Source: Stentor roeselii
Taxonomy: Eukaryota; Ciliophora; Heterotrichea; Heterotrichida; Stentoridae
Direction of reading: 5' to 3'
DNA length: 64,000 nucleotides
NCBI GenBank assembly: GCA_006503475.1
Contig: RSEH01000243.1
Coordinates: 1-64,000 of the forward strand
A model generated the notes under the pieces. The model saw only the letters and a program-made list of their open reading frames with translations, made no database searches and was not told where the DNA came from. Each line of letters starts with the position of its first letter. Position 1 is the first letter of the stretch. The position numbers and the translations under genes were made by a program. Below are positions 34,876 through 43,991 of the stretch, piece after piece.

Positions 34876-37800
34876 ATGGCTGTAGAATTTATTCTGCTCT
34901 TGATCCAGGGCGTGATATCAGCGCCAGCCTCTGTTGTGTTAGATTCAAAATTCCACCTTGGGTGGAGCTTCAGCGGATCTGATGTTTCAATGACATTCAA
35001 TGTAAGAGCTGCTTAGTGCTTCAACATTTTCAGCTGGTGTGGACTTGACTTCACCTACGGAATGGAGAAGACTGAGATGATTGTTGCGTTGTCTGATAAT
35101 AATCAAGTCACTGTCACTGATTATTACAGTAAAGAGTTCACCAAACCCACTCAGGTCCTTTCAACTTTTACAGTAACCAGTTCGGTCTCGAATAGCTCGG
35201 GAATCTTTGTCACTTTTACCAGACCTCTTAACACTGGAAATAAACTTGACCAGATTATTAGTCCAGGGCTTAAGACTCCGATTAGTTTTGCCTATTTGAC
35301 TACTGCTAATAAAGGATTTGAAAGGCATAATAATATTGGAGAAGGGTTATTGATTATGGGAGTTGACCAAGACCACTCTATCTTCATATCAGGTTCCAAC
35401 ATAGTGACTCCAATGATCCAACTCGACAACAACTTCACATTCGGCTGGGACTTCACTTCAGGAGCAATTTACTTTTACTTCAACGTAATCCCTACCTAGT
35501 GTTACAACATCCAAGGATGGTGCGGAGTGACCTTCATTCAAGGCATGCAAGATACAGAAATGATAATCGCCTACAACAACAACAGCATAGTTGAAGTGAC
35601 TGACTATTACAGTTTCGGATATCAACAACCCGAAAACTTCACCGGAATCAACCTTCAAGTGACTCAAGCTTTAGTAAACAATTCAGGAATCTTCGCCACA
35701 TTTTCACGACCTTTAACAGGAAACCTTTACACTCAGAACTTTTCAATCGGTGGAGTGACTTACTTGAGTTTCGCGTACCTGACAACAGGAGGTCAAGGGT
35801 TTATAAGACACAACCGTATCGGCAAAGGGACTTTAGTGACAGGAAGTCTTCAATCAACATCACAATTCGTATCAAATGCAGAAGACCCTCCAGTGATAAG
35901 CCTTGACAGTAACTTCACTCTTTCCTGGCAGTTTTTAAAGAACTTAATCGTTTTTACCTTCAGCGTATTTTTTAAGTAGTGTCAAAACATGCTAGGGTGG
36001 TGCGGTGTTTCTTTCGTCCATGGAATGGAAAACACAGAACTGATCGTTCTTCAGAACATAAACAGCTCCTACCTGAACCTGACAGACTACTACAGCACTG
36101 GTTATCATCGTCCAAATCAGACAACAGGTACAAGTTTCAGCATTTTATCTCAAGAAATCACTCCTGTCGGCTTCATGGCTTCTTTTTCACGACTTCTGTC
36201 TCCAGGAGGACTGGACCAGAGCCTTGCGCCTGGACAATGCCAAGATTTCAGCTATGCCTACCTCGTGCCAGGTGAAATCGGGTTCAAGCAGCATAATCAT
36301 GTTGGAATTGGAGCTCTTACCTTTGGTGTCGACAGCAACTCTGCGAAGTGGCTGCCTGACGGCAGCTGCCTGGCCACTGTGTCCTTCGACCAGAACTTCA
36401 GCATGTCTTGGGTCTTCAGTCCAAGTACTATCAACATCACTTTCAATGTACTTTTCATTTAGTGCTATAATATCTTCAGTTGGTGTGGAGTTACTTTCGT
36501 TCATGGAATGAATAACACTGAGATGATTATTTTACTTAATAATGCGGGTACTTTGAAGATCACTGACTATTACAGTACTAATTATGTACAACCTGTCAAT
36601 GTGACTGGCTCGAAATTGACTTTATTGCAGTCAAGTGTCACAGAAAATGGAATTTTTGCAACGTTTTCAAGACCTCTTAACCAGAATAATACGAAAACAA
36701 CGACTATTACACCTGGAATGAGAAGTGACTTCGGCTGGGCTTATCTTTCTACAGCTGACCAGGGACTTCAGCCTCATAATAACAAAGGAATAGGACTGAT
36801 AATATTCGGAGTTGACGCAAATTCAGCAAAGTTTATTCCTGGAGGGTCGAATACTCCTTATGTGACTCTTGATAACAACTTTAACCTTGGCTGGAGTTTC
36901 ACTGATTCGACAATTGACTTTAAATTTGATGTAAGAAAAATTTAGTGCTTTAATATCGGCAGCTGGTGTGGGATTAGCTTTATTCATGGAATGGTTGGAA
37001 CTGAGATGATTGTTGCTCTTTACAATGGAGAGGAGATCACTGTTACTGACTACTACAGCACACAAGCTGTGAGGCCTACAAACTTGACACATATGCCTTT
37101 GTTTATAACGAATAGTTCTTATTCAAGTGCAGGACTTTTTGTGGAGTTTTCAAGACCTTTAGGATCGATTTCGCCTCAGACTGTGAAGTTCTTTCCAGGG
37201 GTTTCATTTGATTTCAGTTTTGCGTATTTGACGGATGTGAACCAAGGATTTCAACATCATAATCACATCGGCACTGGATTGATCAAGTTTGGAGATACGG
37301 CAAGTAACTCTTTTTTCCAACCAAATGGAAGCCTTCCAGAAGCTGACGCTCCGTACTTCAGACTTGTTGACGGTTTCTATCTTGGTTGGCAATTCGGAGG
37401 TTCTACTATTACCTTCACGTTCAATGTAAGATTTAAATAGTGTTTCAATATCCAAGCCTGGTGCGGAATCAGCTTCGGAGGAGGCATGCATGGATTAGAA
37501 ATGATAATCGTTCAAAGTAGCGGCGACAACGTAAAGATCACCGATTACTACTCCTATTCCAACACTAAACCTTCTGAAACACTTCTATCATTAACTAAAA
37601 TATCAGGAGTTACCAACAAAACAGGAATTTTTGCCACTTTTTCAAGACCTTTAAGCACATCAGGAAAAGCATATGATCTTTCTATAAACTCGACATTAAA
37701 ACTAGGAGTCGCATATAGAAGTTCAGGAGGTTTCAGTAAACATAACAAAGTCACATCTGGCAACATTAAATTCGGTTTAACCAACAGTACTTCCAGTTAC

Positions 37801-39525
37801 GGAGACAAAGGAGACAGTGAGTCGATCGACTTAGACTACTACCGAGACCACGGAGTTTACATGAGCGTGATGTGGATCGGAGTATCACAAGCGGCAATAA
37901 TCGTAATGCGGTACTTCAAATGGTGGACTTTTTCAGGTCTTTTCCATACAATGCTCGGAACCACTGCAGTAGTGGTAACTTTAGTCTCTTCATACAAAAC
38001 CTATAAAAAAGACAAAGTCGCTTACAAAGACCTAGACGCAGAAGGAGAATATAGAGACTTCTTATATCATTCTAGAATCGCTTTCACCATGTGTGGCCTG
38101 GTCTTGACTCAGTTTTTCCTGGGAGTGTTTTTCAAGTTCATGCAGATTTTCAAGAAAAATATTAAAATCAACAACTTTTCTAGACTTGTTCATCGAGTGG
38201 TAGGCTGGACTTTACCAGTCATGGGCTTGATCAATATAAAATTCGGGTGGCATCTTCATGGGCAGTCTTGGAAGAACCGGGAGTACATTTACCCGATGTA
38301 CGGTGTTTTATGCTGCATTCTCTTTTTATTTGAAATGAACTTCCAATTTGGAGGACCCATTCGTAAGCATCTTGTTAATTTAAAAGCTGTGGCTCTTCAG
38401 TATTACCGAGGAGGAGACCCTGAACTTAACAGGACTTTAGTAACGGAAGACTCACGAGAAAGAAGAAGACATTGCGAAGTATTTGAAGAAATCATGAACA
38501 ATAGAAAAGATTGGGTCTTTTATGATGAGTTTATTTTGGATATCGCTGGGTTTAAATGGAATCATCCAGGAGGGTCTTTTGTGTTTAAGAGAATTGCAGG
38601 GCAAGATGTTGGGAAGTTCTTGAACGGCGGGTCAAACATAGATGACAACTACCGGCCTTACTTCCACTCAAACCAAGCGAGGAACATAGCAGAAAATCTG
38701 GCAATAGGTTATATTTCTTTTCCTCGTGATTTATTTTTATCAATAAACAACTACGAAACAATGTCAGACATGAAATGGAATTTAACAAATAGAACTTTTG
38801 TAGCAAAAGGCACTTATTGTTTGGAATTCAGCTCTTATAACTGGGAAATCAATGAAGAAGCCCCTGGATATGATTGGATTGGAAAACATTTCTTGGTCAC
38901 TTCAAGAGTTGGTGGAAAGATACTTAATCGATATTATTCATTCGTACTTGTTAACTTGGCCTCTTGGGCTGATGAAGTCAGAGAGGCAGGCATGCAGGCA
39001 AAAGTTTACGATGTGAAAAAGCACCCAAATAAACTCAGGCTTCACATGAAACATTATCCTGGCGGGTTAATGACTGATCATCTTTCTTCTATTCCATTAG
39101 GCACTCAAATTCAGTTTAAAGGCCCAATTGGACCTGGAATTTGCACAGATTCTTTTAAAGATAAAGAATTTCTTGTTTTTGGGGCAGGAACTGGAGTTCT
39201 TCCTTTCCTTGACCTGGTTTATGCTATTTGGAAAGGACGAGTTTCGAATAGTGTCATTCATATGTATATGTCTTTTAGAGATGATGCTTCTAGCTTTGCT
39301 GTGGACTTGGTTGAAGCAACGGCGAAACACCACCCACGAAATTTGAAGCTTTATACTCGAATTGGACAGAAAGGATTTGAGTTGCATGCAGAGTTCTGGA
39401 GGAATATGCTTCCTTTACATCTTGCTGAAAAAGCATGGATCTGTGGACCTCCTGTGTTTAACAGAAAGATTGAAAAAATCCTTATTGATGAAGGGTTCAA
39501 CCCGGGTAAGATTTTATTGCTTTAA
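34876..39525 (+). CDS. Six-DOMON, cytochrome b561, cytochrome b5 and flavin-reductase fusion (1,519 aa after splicing)
   Basis: Seven exons (34876-35001, 35017-35484, 35500-35964, 35980-36447, 36463-36930, 36946-37425, 37441-39525) joined by six 15-nt introns keep one frame. A signal peptide comes first (MAVEFILLLIQGVISAPA). Six DOMON domains follow, each with LD-x-x-F-x-LGW, an N-terminal Cys and WCG, HGM-like, TEMI, VTDYYS and FSRPL motifs. Then comes a cytochrome b561 membrane core with haem-ligand candidates in LFHTMLG, YHSRIAF, RLVHRVVGWT and GWHLHG, and a cytochrome b5 domain (NHPGG, with second His in PYFHSN). It ends in a ferredoxin-reductase-like module: RYYSF for flavin, GAGTGVLPF for the pyridine nucleotide and WICGPP near the C-terminus. 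The protein should pass electrons from NAD(P)H through FAD and b5 to b561 and across a membrane to the lumenal or extracellular DOMON haem domains. The acceptor is unknown. Confidence 0.88.
35002..35016 (+). other. 15-nt intron 1 of the DOMON gene
   Basis: GTAAGAGCTGCTTAG, phase 0, after codons for TFN and before CFNI. It carries an in-frame TAG as its last three bases, so the message must be spliced to be read through. Confidence 0.92.
35485..35499 (+). other. 15-nt intron 2 of the DOMON gene
   Basis: GTAATCCCTACCTAG, phase 0, at the same domain position as intron 1 (before CYNI). Confidence 0.92.
35965..35979 (+). other. 15-nt intron 3 of the DOMON gene
   Basis: GTATTTTTTAAGTAG, phase 0, same domain position (before CQNM). 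Confidence 0.92.
36448..36462 (+). other. 15-nt intron 4 of the DOMON gene
   Basis: GTACTTTTCATTTAG, phase 0, same domain position (before CYNI). Confidence 0.92.
36931..36945 (+). other. 15-nt intron 5 of the DOMON gene
   Basis: GTAAGAAAAATTTAG, phase 0, same domain position (before CFNI). Confidence 0.92.
37426..37440 (+). other. 15-nt intron 6 of the DOMON gene
   Basis: GTAAGATTTAAATAG, phase 0, same domain position (before CFNI). No further intron is needed in the b561-b5-reductase part. Confidence 0.92.
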
Positions 39526-39534
39526 TTTTAGGAC

Positions 39535-39800
39535 TTACTTAATTCGTAGTTAGCCAAATTTTTTAATATAACTTCAGAGGAAACCTAGAATATAGTTATA
39601 GTCATCTAAAATACATGAAATAGTTTCTGTAATTCAAATCATCATAAAATTTATCAAATTTGATTTATGGATACTCTAAATTTGATATTGTGACTTCTGT
39701 AAATAGTAATCCTATTAAATTGGCCTCTTTCCTGAAAGGTTCGAAGTAATCATAATTCTAAATTATAATATTTCTAATTTAAATTATGTACTATTGCTAT
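39535..39800 (-). pseudogene. Decayed copy of the gene at 42272-43009 (3' part)
   Basis: The plus strand here shares GTGACTTCTGT(A/C)AATAG(T/C)AATCC(T/G)ATT with the functional gene around 42540-42570. A second alignable stretch is ATGAAATAGTTTCTGTAATT versus ATCAAATAATTACTACAGTT at about 42370-42390. The copy keeps the same orientation relative to its neighbours, and no reading frame survives. It starts almost at the stop codon of the DOMON gene. Confidence 0.55.
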
Positions 39801-39929
39801 GCTGTTATTCTGCAAGGTTTATGCTAAAGGTTTCATTTAGTTTCTCCTGATGAATAAAGTCCAGATGCTTTCTGTAATAAATATGATGACCCTTCTTATA
39901 CTTATATGAGCTGAATTAGGTAATATACT

Positions 39930-40690
39930 TTTTATGCACTTGATACCCTCTATATCAAATCCTTTTTCTATATTACTTAGAAATTTGCTATTTTCAATAT
40001 CATCACAACTTCTTATGTTCAGTCAATTCCAAAGTTCTTCATATTCAGCTTACCCAAACTAATCTGGACATAAAACCCTTAAATCATATAAAAAACCATT
40101 CCAAAAATTTAATCCAGGCATACTCGGTACATAAGGTATTCATGACAATAAATTACCAGAAAAAAAACCCGATCAATAAAATTTTTTATTTTCTCATCTG
40201 ATTCATAGACTAAGACTCAAATCTCTGGTTAAACTGTTTTTGGAAATTTTCGAAGAAGACGGAGGGCAGAAATGATGGGACACCTCTTATCTTGACACAA
40301 ATAATGAAGAGTAAGTCATCTTGTTTTATTTGACATTAATCTAGGTTTAAAGCACTAGTGAGGAAAATTTTACAATTGTAAAGGAAGATGATGACAATAG
40401 TTAAGAATATTAATTGATTTCACTTTTTATACTTAGAGGCAGGTAGTAACTTTCACCTATCAGGTAATTTTTAGACCGAATACCATTTAGGACTAAGGAT
40501 AGACATTGATTGCATTAAGGAAAAGTTTTTGTATTGTAATAGCTTTGAGTTTAAACTTCTCAACAATGAATTATTTATGATTAAAGGTTGTATAGAATTG
40601 ATAAGAGTATTTGGTCTTTCCTTATTTATGTTGTGTGTAAGGAAAATGTTTTGATAAAACTTTTTATAAACAATCTCAAAAGATATTTCT
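39930..40690 (+). pseudogene. Decayed copy of the PDCD2-like gene
   Basis: Alignable landmarks occur in the same order as in the functional gene at 43015-43977. CTATATCAAATCCT matches CTATGTCAAATCCT (near 43150). CCAAAGTTCTTCATATTCAGC matches the segment around 43237-43258. TTTTCGAAGAAGAC near 40240 is identical to that near 43470, and GAGGAAAA then GAAGATGATGA matches 43590-43630. AACTTTCACCTATCAGG matches 43711 onwards. Stops and indels close all frames. It is old but unambiguous. Confidence 0.65.
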
Positions 40691-40696
40691 TAATTT

Positions 40697-41040
40697 ATGC
40701 AGTTGCTCTCATTTTAAGTAGTTGAACTTTGGAAATAGCAATACGCTTACGAGGATATTAGAAAAAGGGATTAAATATGAATCACTGTGGTACTCCTTAT
40801 ATCAAGCTAGACACTTGAGCCAAGTTATTTCTTCTGGCAATCTTCCTGCCGCTTTAGTTCTATATCTAAATTTTACAATTATAATTCCTAAATTGATAAA
40901 AACTCAGTCAGAAAATGGGAGATTTAGCATTAAGTATTATATTGAAATAAAATGTTTTTTATCAGACTTATTCATTACTAGAACGTTTCGTATATTGTGC
41001 CTAATATTCTGGATTACTTCAAAAAATAAATTGTATCCTT
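40697..41040 (+). pseudogene. Decayed 5' part of a PP2C phosphatase gene copy
   Basis: It follows the PDCD2-like relic just as the intact PP2C gene follows the intact PDCD2-like gene. Matches include TTATG then CATT and AAGT near the start, and GTGGTACTCCTTATATCAAGC near 40787 against GTGGAACTTCTTATGTTAAAC near 44098. The copy appears to stop near 41040, within the first quarter of the parent gene. Confidence 0.5.
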
Positions 41041-41049
41041 AAATTTCTA

Positions 41050-41900
41050 TTAACTAATTTTATAGAATGAAGTCTCATATCGAATCATCATTTTTCCCTC
41101 AAGAAAAAGTAAGAATCCTCTTAAAATTTCTGTGATAAAGTCACTTGCTTCTGATATTCTTACATTTGTAATGAATTTTCCTGTTCCCCTTAAATCTATT
41201 ATAATTTGGGCTATTATCTGTTTCAATTGTAATGCTAATCTAGATATTGCTTCAGTTAATTTCTGTTTAAGAGCCTGAAGTAGAAGCTCAATATTAAACC
41301 TTTTTTGTTCTAATTGATTAAATCATTAGAATAATTTGATTAAGAGTCTTACATTCCGTTGGTTGTCGAGCAAGACACTTCTGCAAGATCATTTTAGTAT
41401 TTCTTTATGGTTCCTCAATAGAAGACAATTAACTCAAAAAGATTTCTTTAGCTTTCATTTAAATTTCTTGTGCTCTCAAAGATAAGATCTGTGGAACAAG
41501 GTAGCTTGACACACAGAAGCGCTTCAAGATTCTCTTGACTGATTTCATTATTCATCTCACAATCTCTTTCTTCTAACTTAATTAACAAAAGTGCTGCATC
41601 ATATGGTAAGCAATATTCAGAGCCAGAAATAATTGAAAAGGACTTTCATTCTTTCCGTTAATAAATGATTTTAAAAAATAAAGTAGTCTTGTACGTTCGT
41701 CTTGTAAAATAGAGCCTATTCTTTGTAAAAATTGATGTTTTTAGTATATATTGTAGACGATGCAGGAAGCAGTAAGAATTTAAGCAACTTTCGTATGATA
41801 TCTTCAACAAAGATAGAATTAATCGTTAGTATAAATGCAGTTTATCATTACAGAAACAAATCAAGGAATTGAGCCTGTCTTATTTAAATTATTACCGTTA
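41050..41900 (-). pseudogene. Broken minus-strand gene of unknown family
   Basis: Minus-strand pieces look protein-like but change frame: ILQDERTRLLYFLKSFINGK near 41700, then CLPYDAALLLIKLEERDCE near 41600, then at about 41285-41050 LKQKLTEAISRLALQLKQII, followed by RISEASDFITEILRGFLLF. They are helical and coiled-coil-like. I do not recognise the family and see no other copy in the window. Confidence 0.4.
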
Positions 41901-42271
41901 ATATTTCTATTTGTTCCATAACTAGATAAAATATATTATCTAGATTATATCATATGCATGGAAAGGCTATTTCTTCATTTTATAACTTAAATGCTTCCTT
42001 TTACCTAAGAATACTGAAAGTCGGGCACCAAAGCATAATGAAAATTTAACTATCCTCAATATAAAACCCTCCCACAATTGATATAATCAACCTAAAACAA
42101 TCATCCAAAAACCTTCAAATTCTTCCCAAGCCATAAACCATTCCTTAAAATCACAGAATTAATAAGAACCACTTCTTCACCTCTTTAAAATTCATAAAAA
42201 AATCCCTTCAATCTCAATCACAAATATAAAAAACCCAAAATCTCCAAATCACCCTTCAAGATTTCAATTCT

Positions 42272-43009
42272 TTAATTAACGAACTTACCAAATTCATAAT
42301 TAACCGAGCCTTCTCTACTATGCACCTCAGAGAAACTCGGCGCTTCATCATCATCTCCCTGCAACTGCATCAAATAATTACTACAGTTCAAAGCTCCAAC
42401 ACTAATTTCATCAAGTTCTTCCGAAGTGACACTTTGATTAAAGTTGCTTTGAGAACTACTTAAATGGTTTGATTCACTAGTTTGTTTCGGTTTTTTTACT
42501 TGTTTTGACGGGCGAATCTTGGGTTCTGCCTTTGCTGTTGTGACTTCTGTCAATAGCAATCCGATTGGATTGGGCTCTGAACCTGGAAGATGAGAAGGCT
42601 CGATTGGTGAATGAGAAAAAGGCGAGAATTCTCTTTCAGTGTTTTCTTGAGAATAAGGCAAGATACTTGTGTTGATCACTGTGTTTATCTCTGAGACTCT
42701 TCCTGTGTTTTCGTAAAATGCAAAGTTGTTCAAGTCTTCGAATTCTTTGCTTAGTGATAAACCGAGGGAAAGCTTGGATGACGTGCTTTGACGGAAGGGA
42801 CTGGAATTTAGAAGGTATGATCGAAGGGTCTAGATAAAGGTTACTAGTCGGTCTTGGTTTGTCATGTAAAGGAGGTATCGTAAACGGTTTATCTCGTTTC
42901 GAAGCTGATCGGGTGACATGCTTTGAATCTCGTAGATGAATTTGCAATCTTTTAACTTTTCTGATATCAAATTGTCTAACTGAATTGAGTTTGTATAAAT
43001 TTCACTCAT
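42272..43009 (-). CDS. Unknown ciliate-type protein with one 15-nt intron (240 aa)
   Basis: ATG at 43009 (MSEIYTNSIQLDN). Without splicing the frame meets a TAG after NQDRLVTFI. Removing the 15-nt intron 42830-42844 joins NQDRL to TLRSYLLNS and continues open to TAA at 42272. The N-terminal 50 residues are helical (LRNEINRLRYLLYM). The rest is rich in Ser, Glu and Pro and looks disordered, with an acidic patch near the C-terminus (GDDDEAPSF). No domain is recognised. It is divergent from the PDCD2-like gene with 5 bp between start codons. A decayed copy of the same pair lies at 39.5-40.7 kb, so this arrangement is older than that duplication. Confidence 0.75.
42830..42844 (-). other. 15-nt intron in the 42272-43009 gene
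   Basis: On the minus strand it reads GTAACCTTTATCTAG, phase 0, with an in-frame TAG as its last codon. Its removal restores a single frame. Confidence 0.88.
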
Positions 43010-43014
43010 ATTTT
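43010..43014. promoter_or_regulatory. 5-bp gap between divergent start codons
   Basis: Only five bases (ATTTT) separate the ATG at 43009 (minus) from the ATG at 43015 (plus). Promoters and leaders must overlap the opposite coding region, or one of the genes starts at a later ATG. The plus frame is also open upstream to 42985 through non-ATG codons. Confidence 0.5.
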
Positions 43015-43977
43015 ATGGCTGTGCATTTGGGCTTTCCTCAGAAGTCTCCTCTGATGACGATAGCCCAGGTTCCATTGGGTAAAATAGGAGGTTCACCCTT
43101 ATGGCTATCAGAGCCACACGAGGTGATCTGCTGTTCATCCCCTTGCTACTTTCTATGTCAAATCCTAGCCCCAGGTGACGACGACACATCCTACTTCCGA
43201 TATCTTTACATCTTCCAATGCCTTCAATGCAAGCTGCCAAAAGTTCTTCGAGTTCAGCTTGCACGATTGAATCCTTTCATAAAAGACCCAGAAGACCTTG
43301 AAAAAACCGAAAAATTCGAAGAAATCAAATCAACTCCTCCCATTTCATCAGAAGCTTTCGAAGCATCAGATGACTGGAACACAGAAGTCGATTCAGACAA
43401 GCTTCTTAATCTCCTTTCTTCTAATCAAGAACCGAAAGATTCAAAACCTCTCATCGACCTTTCATTAGAAATTTTCGAAGAAGACAAGAAAATAACAGAA
43501 GTGATTAACGAGCTCTTTACACTTGACGTGAAAAATGAAGGACTTGTAAATGAATTTTATGAAAACATGGAAGGAGGTGTTGAAAGTGCTGGTGAGGAAA
43601 AGATTTGCAATAGTCAAGAAGATGATGATGAAGATATAGGAGAAGATGAAATGGAAAATGAAAATAAAAGTACTAGAGATGTCGCTTTTGATACTTTGAG
43701 ATGGTTTAGCAACTTTCATCTGAAAAGTCCTGTTGTTAGGTATTGTCGAGGAGGAAGACCTTTGTGGTACTCGGATAAAGAGAGACCTTTGATTGTGATA
43801 GAAAAGTGTCCTTGTGGAGTTCAGAGGACCTTTGAATGTCAAGTTCTTCCCCAGATGGCTTCGGTGATTAAAGATGAGAATGTCGAGTTTGGAAGTATTT
43901 ATGTTTACACTTGTCCTAACTCGTGTAGTGTGCAAGGGAATTGTTTTGAACAGGCTTTTTATCAACCATCTCTATAG
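43015..43977 (+). CDS. PDCD2/PDCD2L-like protein (320 aa)
   Basis: ATG at 43015 gives 320 residues. The N-terminus shows the family signature GKIGGSPLWL, followed by paired Cys motifs (CCSSPCYFLCQI, then FQCLQCK). The C-terminal domain has GRPLWYSDKERP, then KCPCGVQRTFECQVLPQM and YTCPNSC, the usual end of PDCD2 proteins. No MYND finger is present, which is closer to PDCD2L. The middle is an acidic, low-complexity linker. In animals and yeast these proteins act as dedicated chaperones for ribosomal protein uS5 and ribosome export; the same role here is inferred. The PP2C gene starts 14 bp after its stop. Confidence 0.88.
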   Translation: MAVHLGFPQKSPLMTIAQVPLGKIGGSPLWLSEPHEVICCSSPCYFLCQILAPGDDDTSYFRYLYIFQCLQCKLPKVLRVQLARLNPFIKDPEDLEKTEKFEEIKSTPPISSEAFEASDDWNTEVDSDKLLNLLSSNQEPKDSKPLIDLSLEIFEEDKKITEVINELFTLDVKNEGLVNEFYENMEGGVESAGEEKICNSQEDDDEDIGEDEMENENKSTRDVAFDTLRWFSNFHLKSPVVRYCRGGRPLWYSDKERPLIVIEKCPCGVQRTFECQVLPQMASVIKDENVEFGSIYVYTCPNSCSVQGNCFEQAFYQPSL

Positions 43978-43991
43978 TTATTTCTTAACTT

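Noticed and set aside
36187-36511. Antisense and offset frames inside DOMON exon 4
   Set aside because: They reflect the repeated coding structure of the DOMON units; the spliced sense frame explains the region.
39660-39760. GGTTCGAA near 39738 as a tRNA T-arm
   Set aside because: No matching stems around it, and the stretch aligns with the relic of the 42272-43009 gene.
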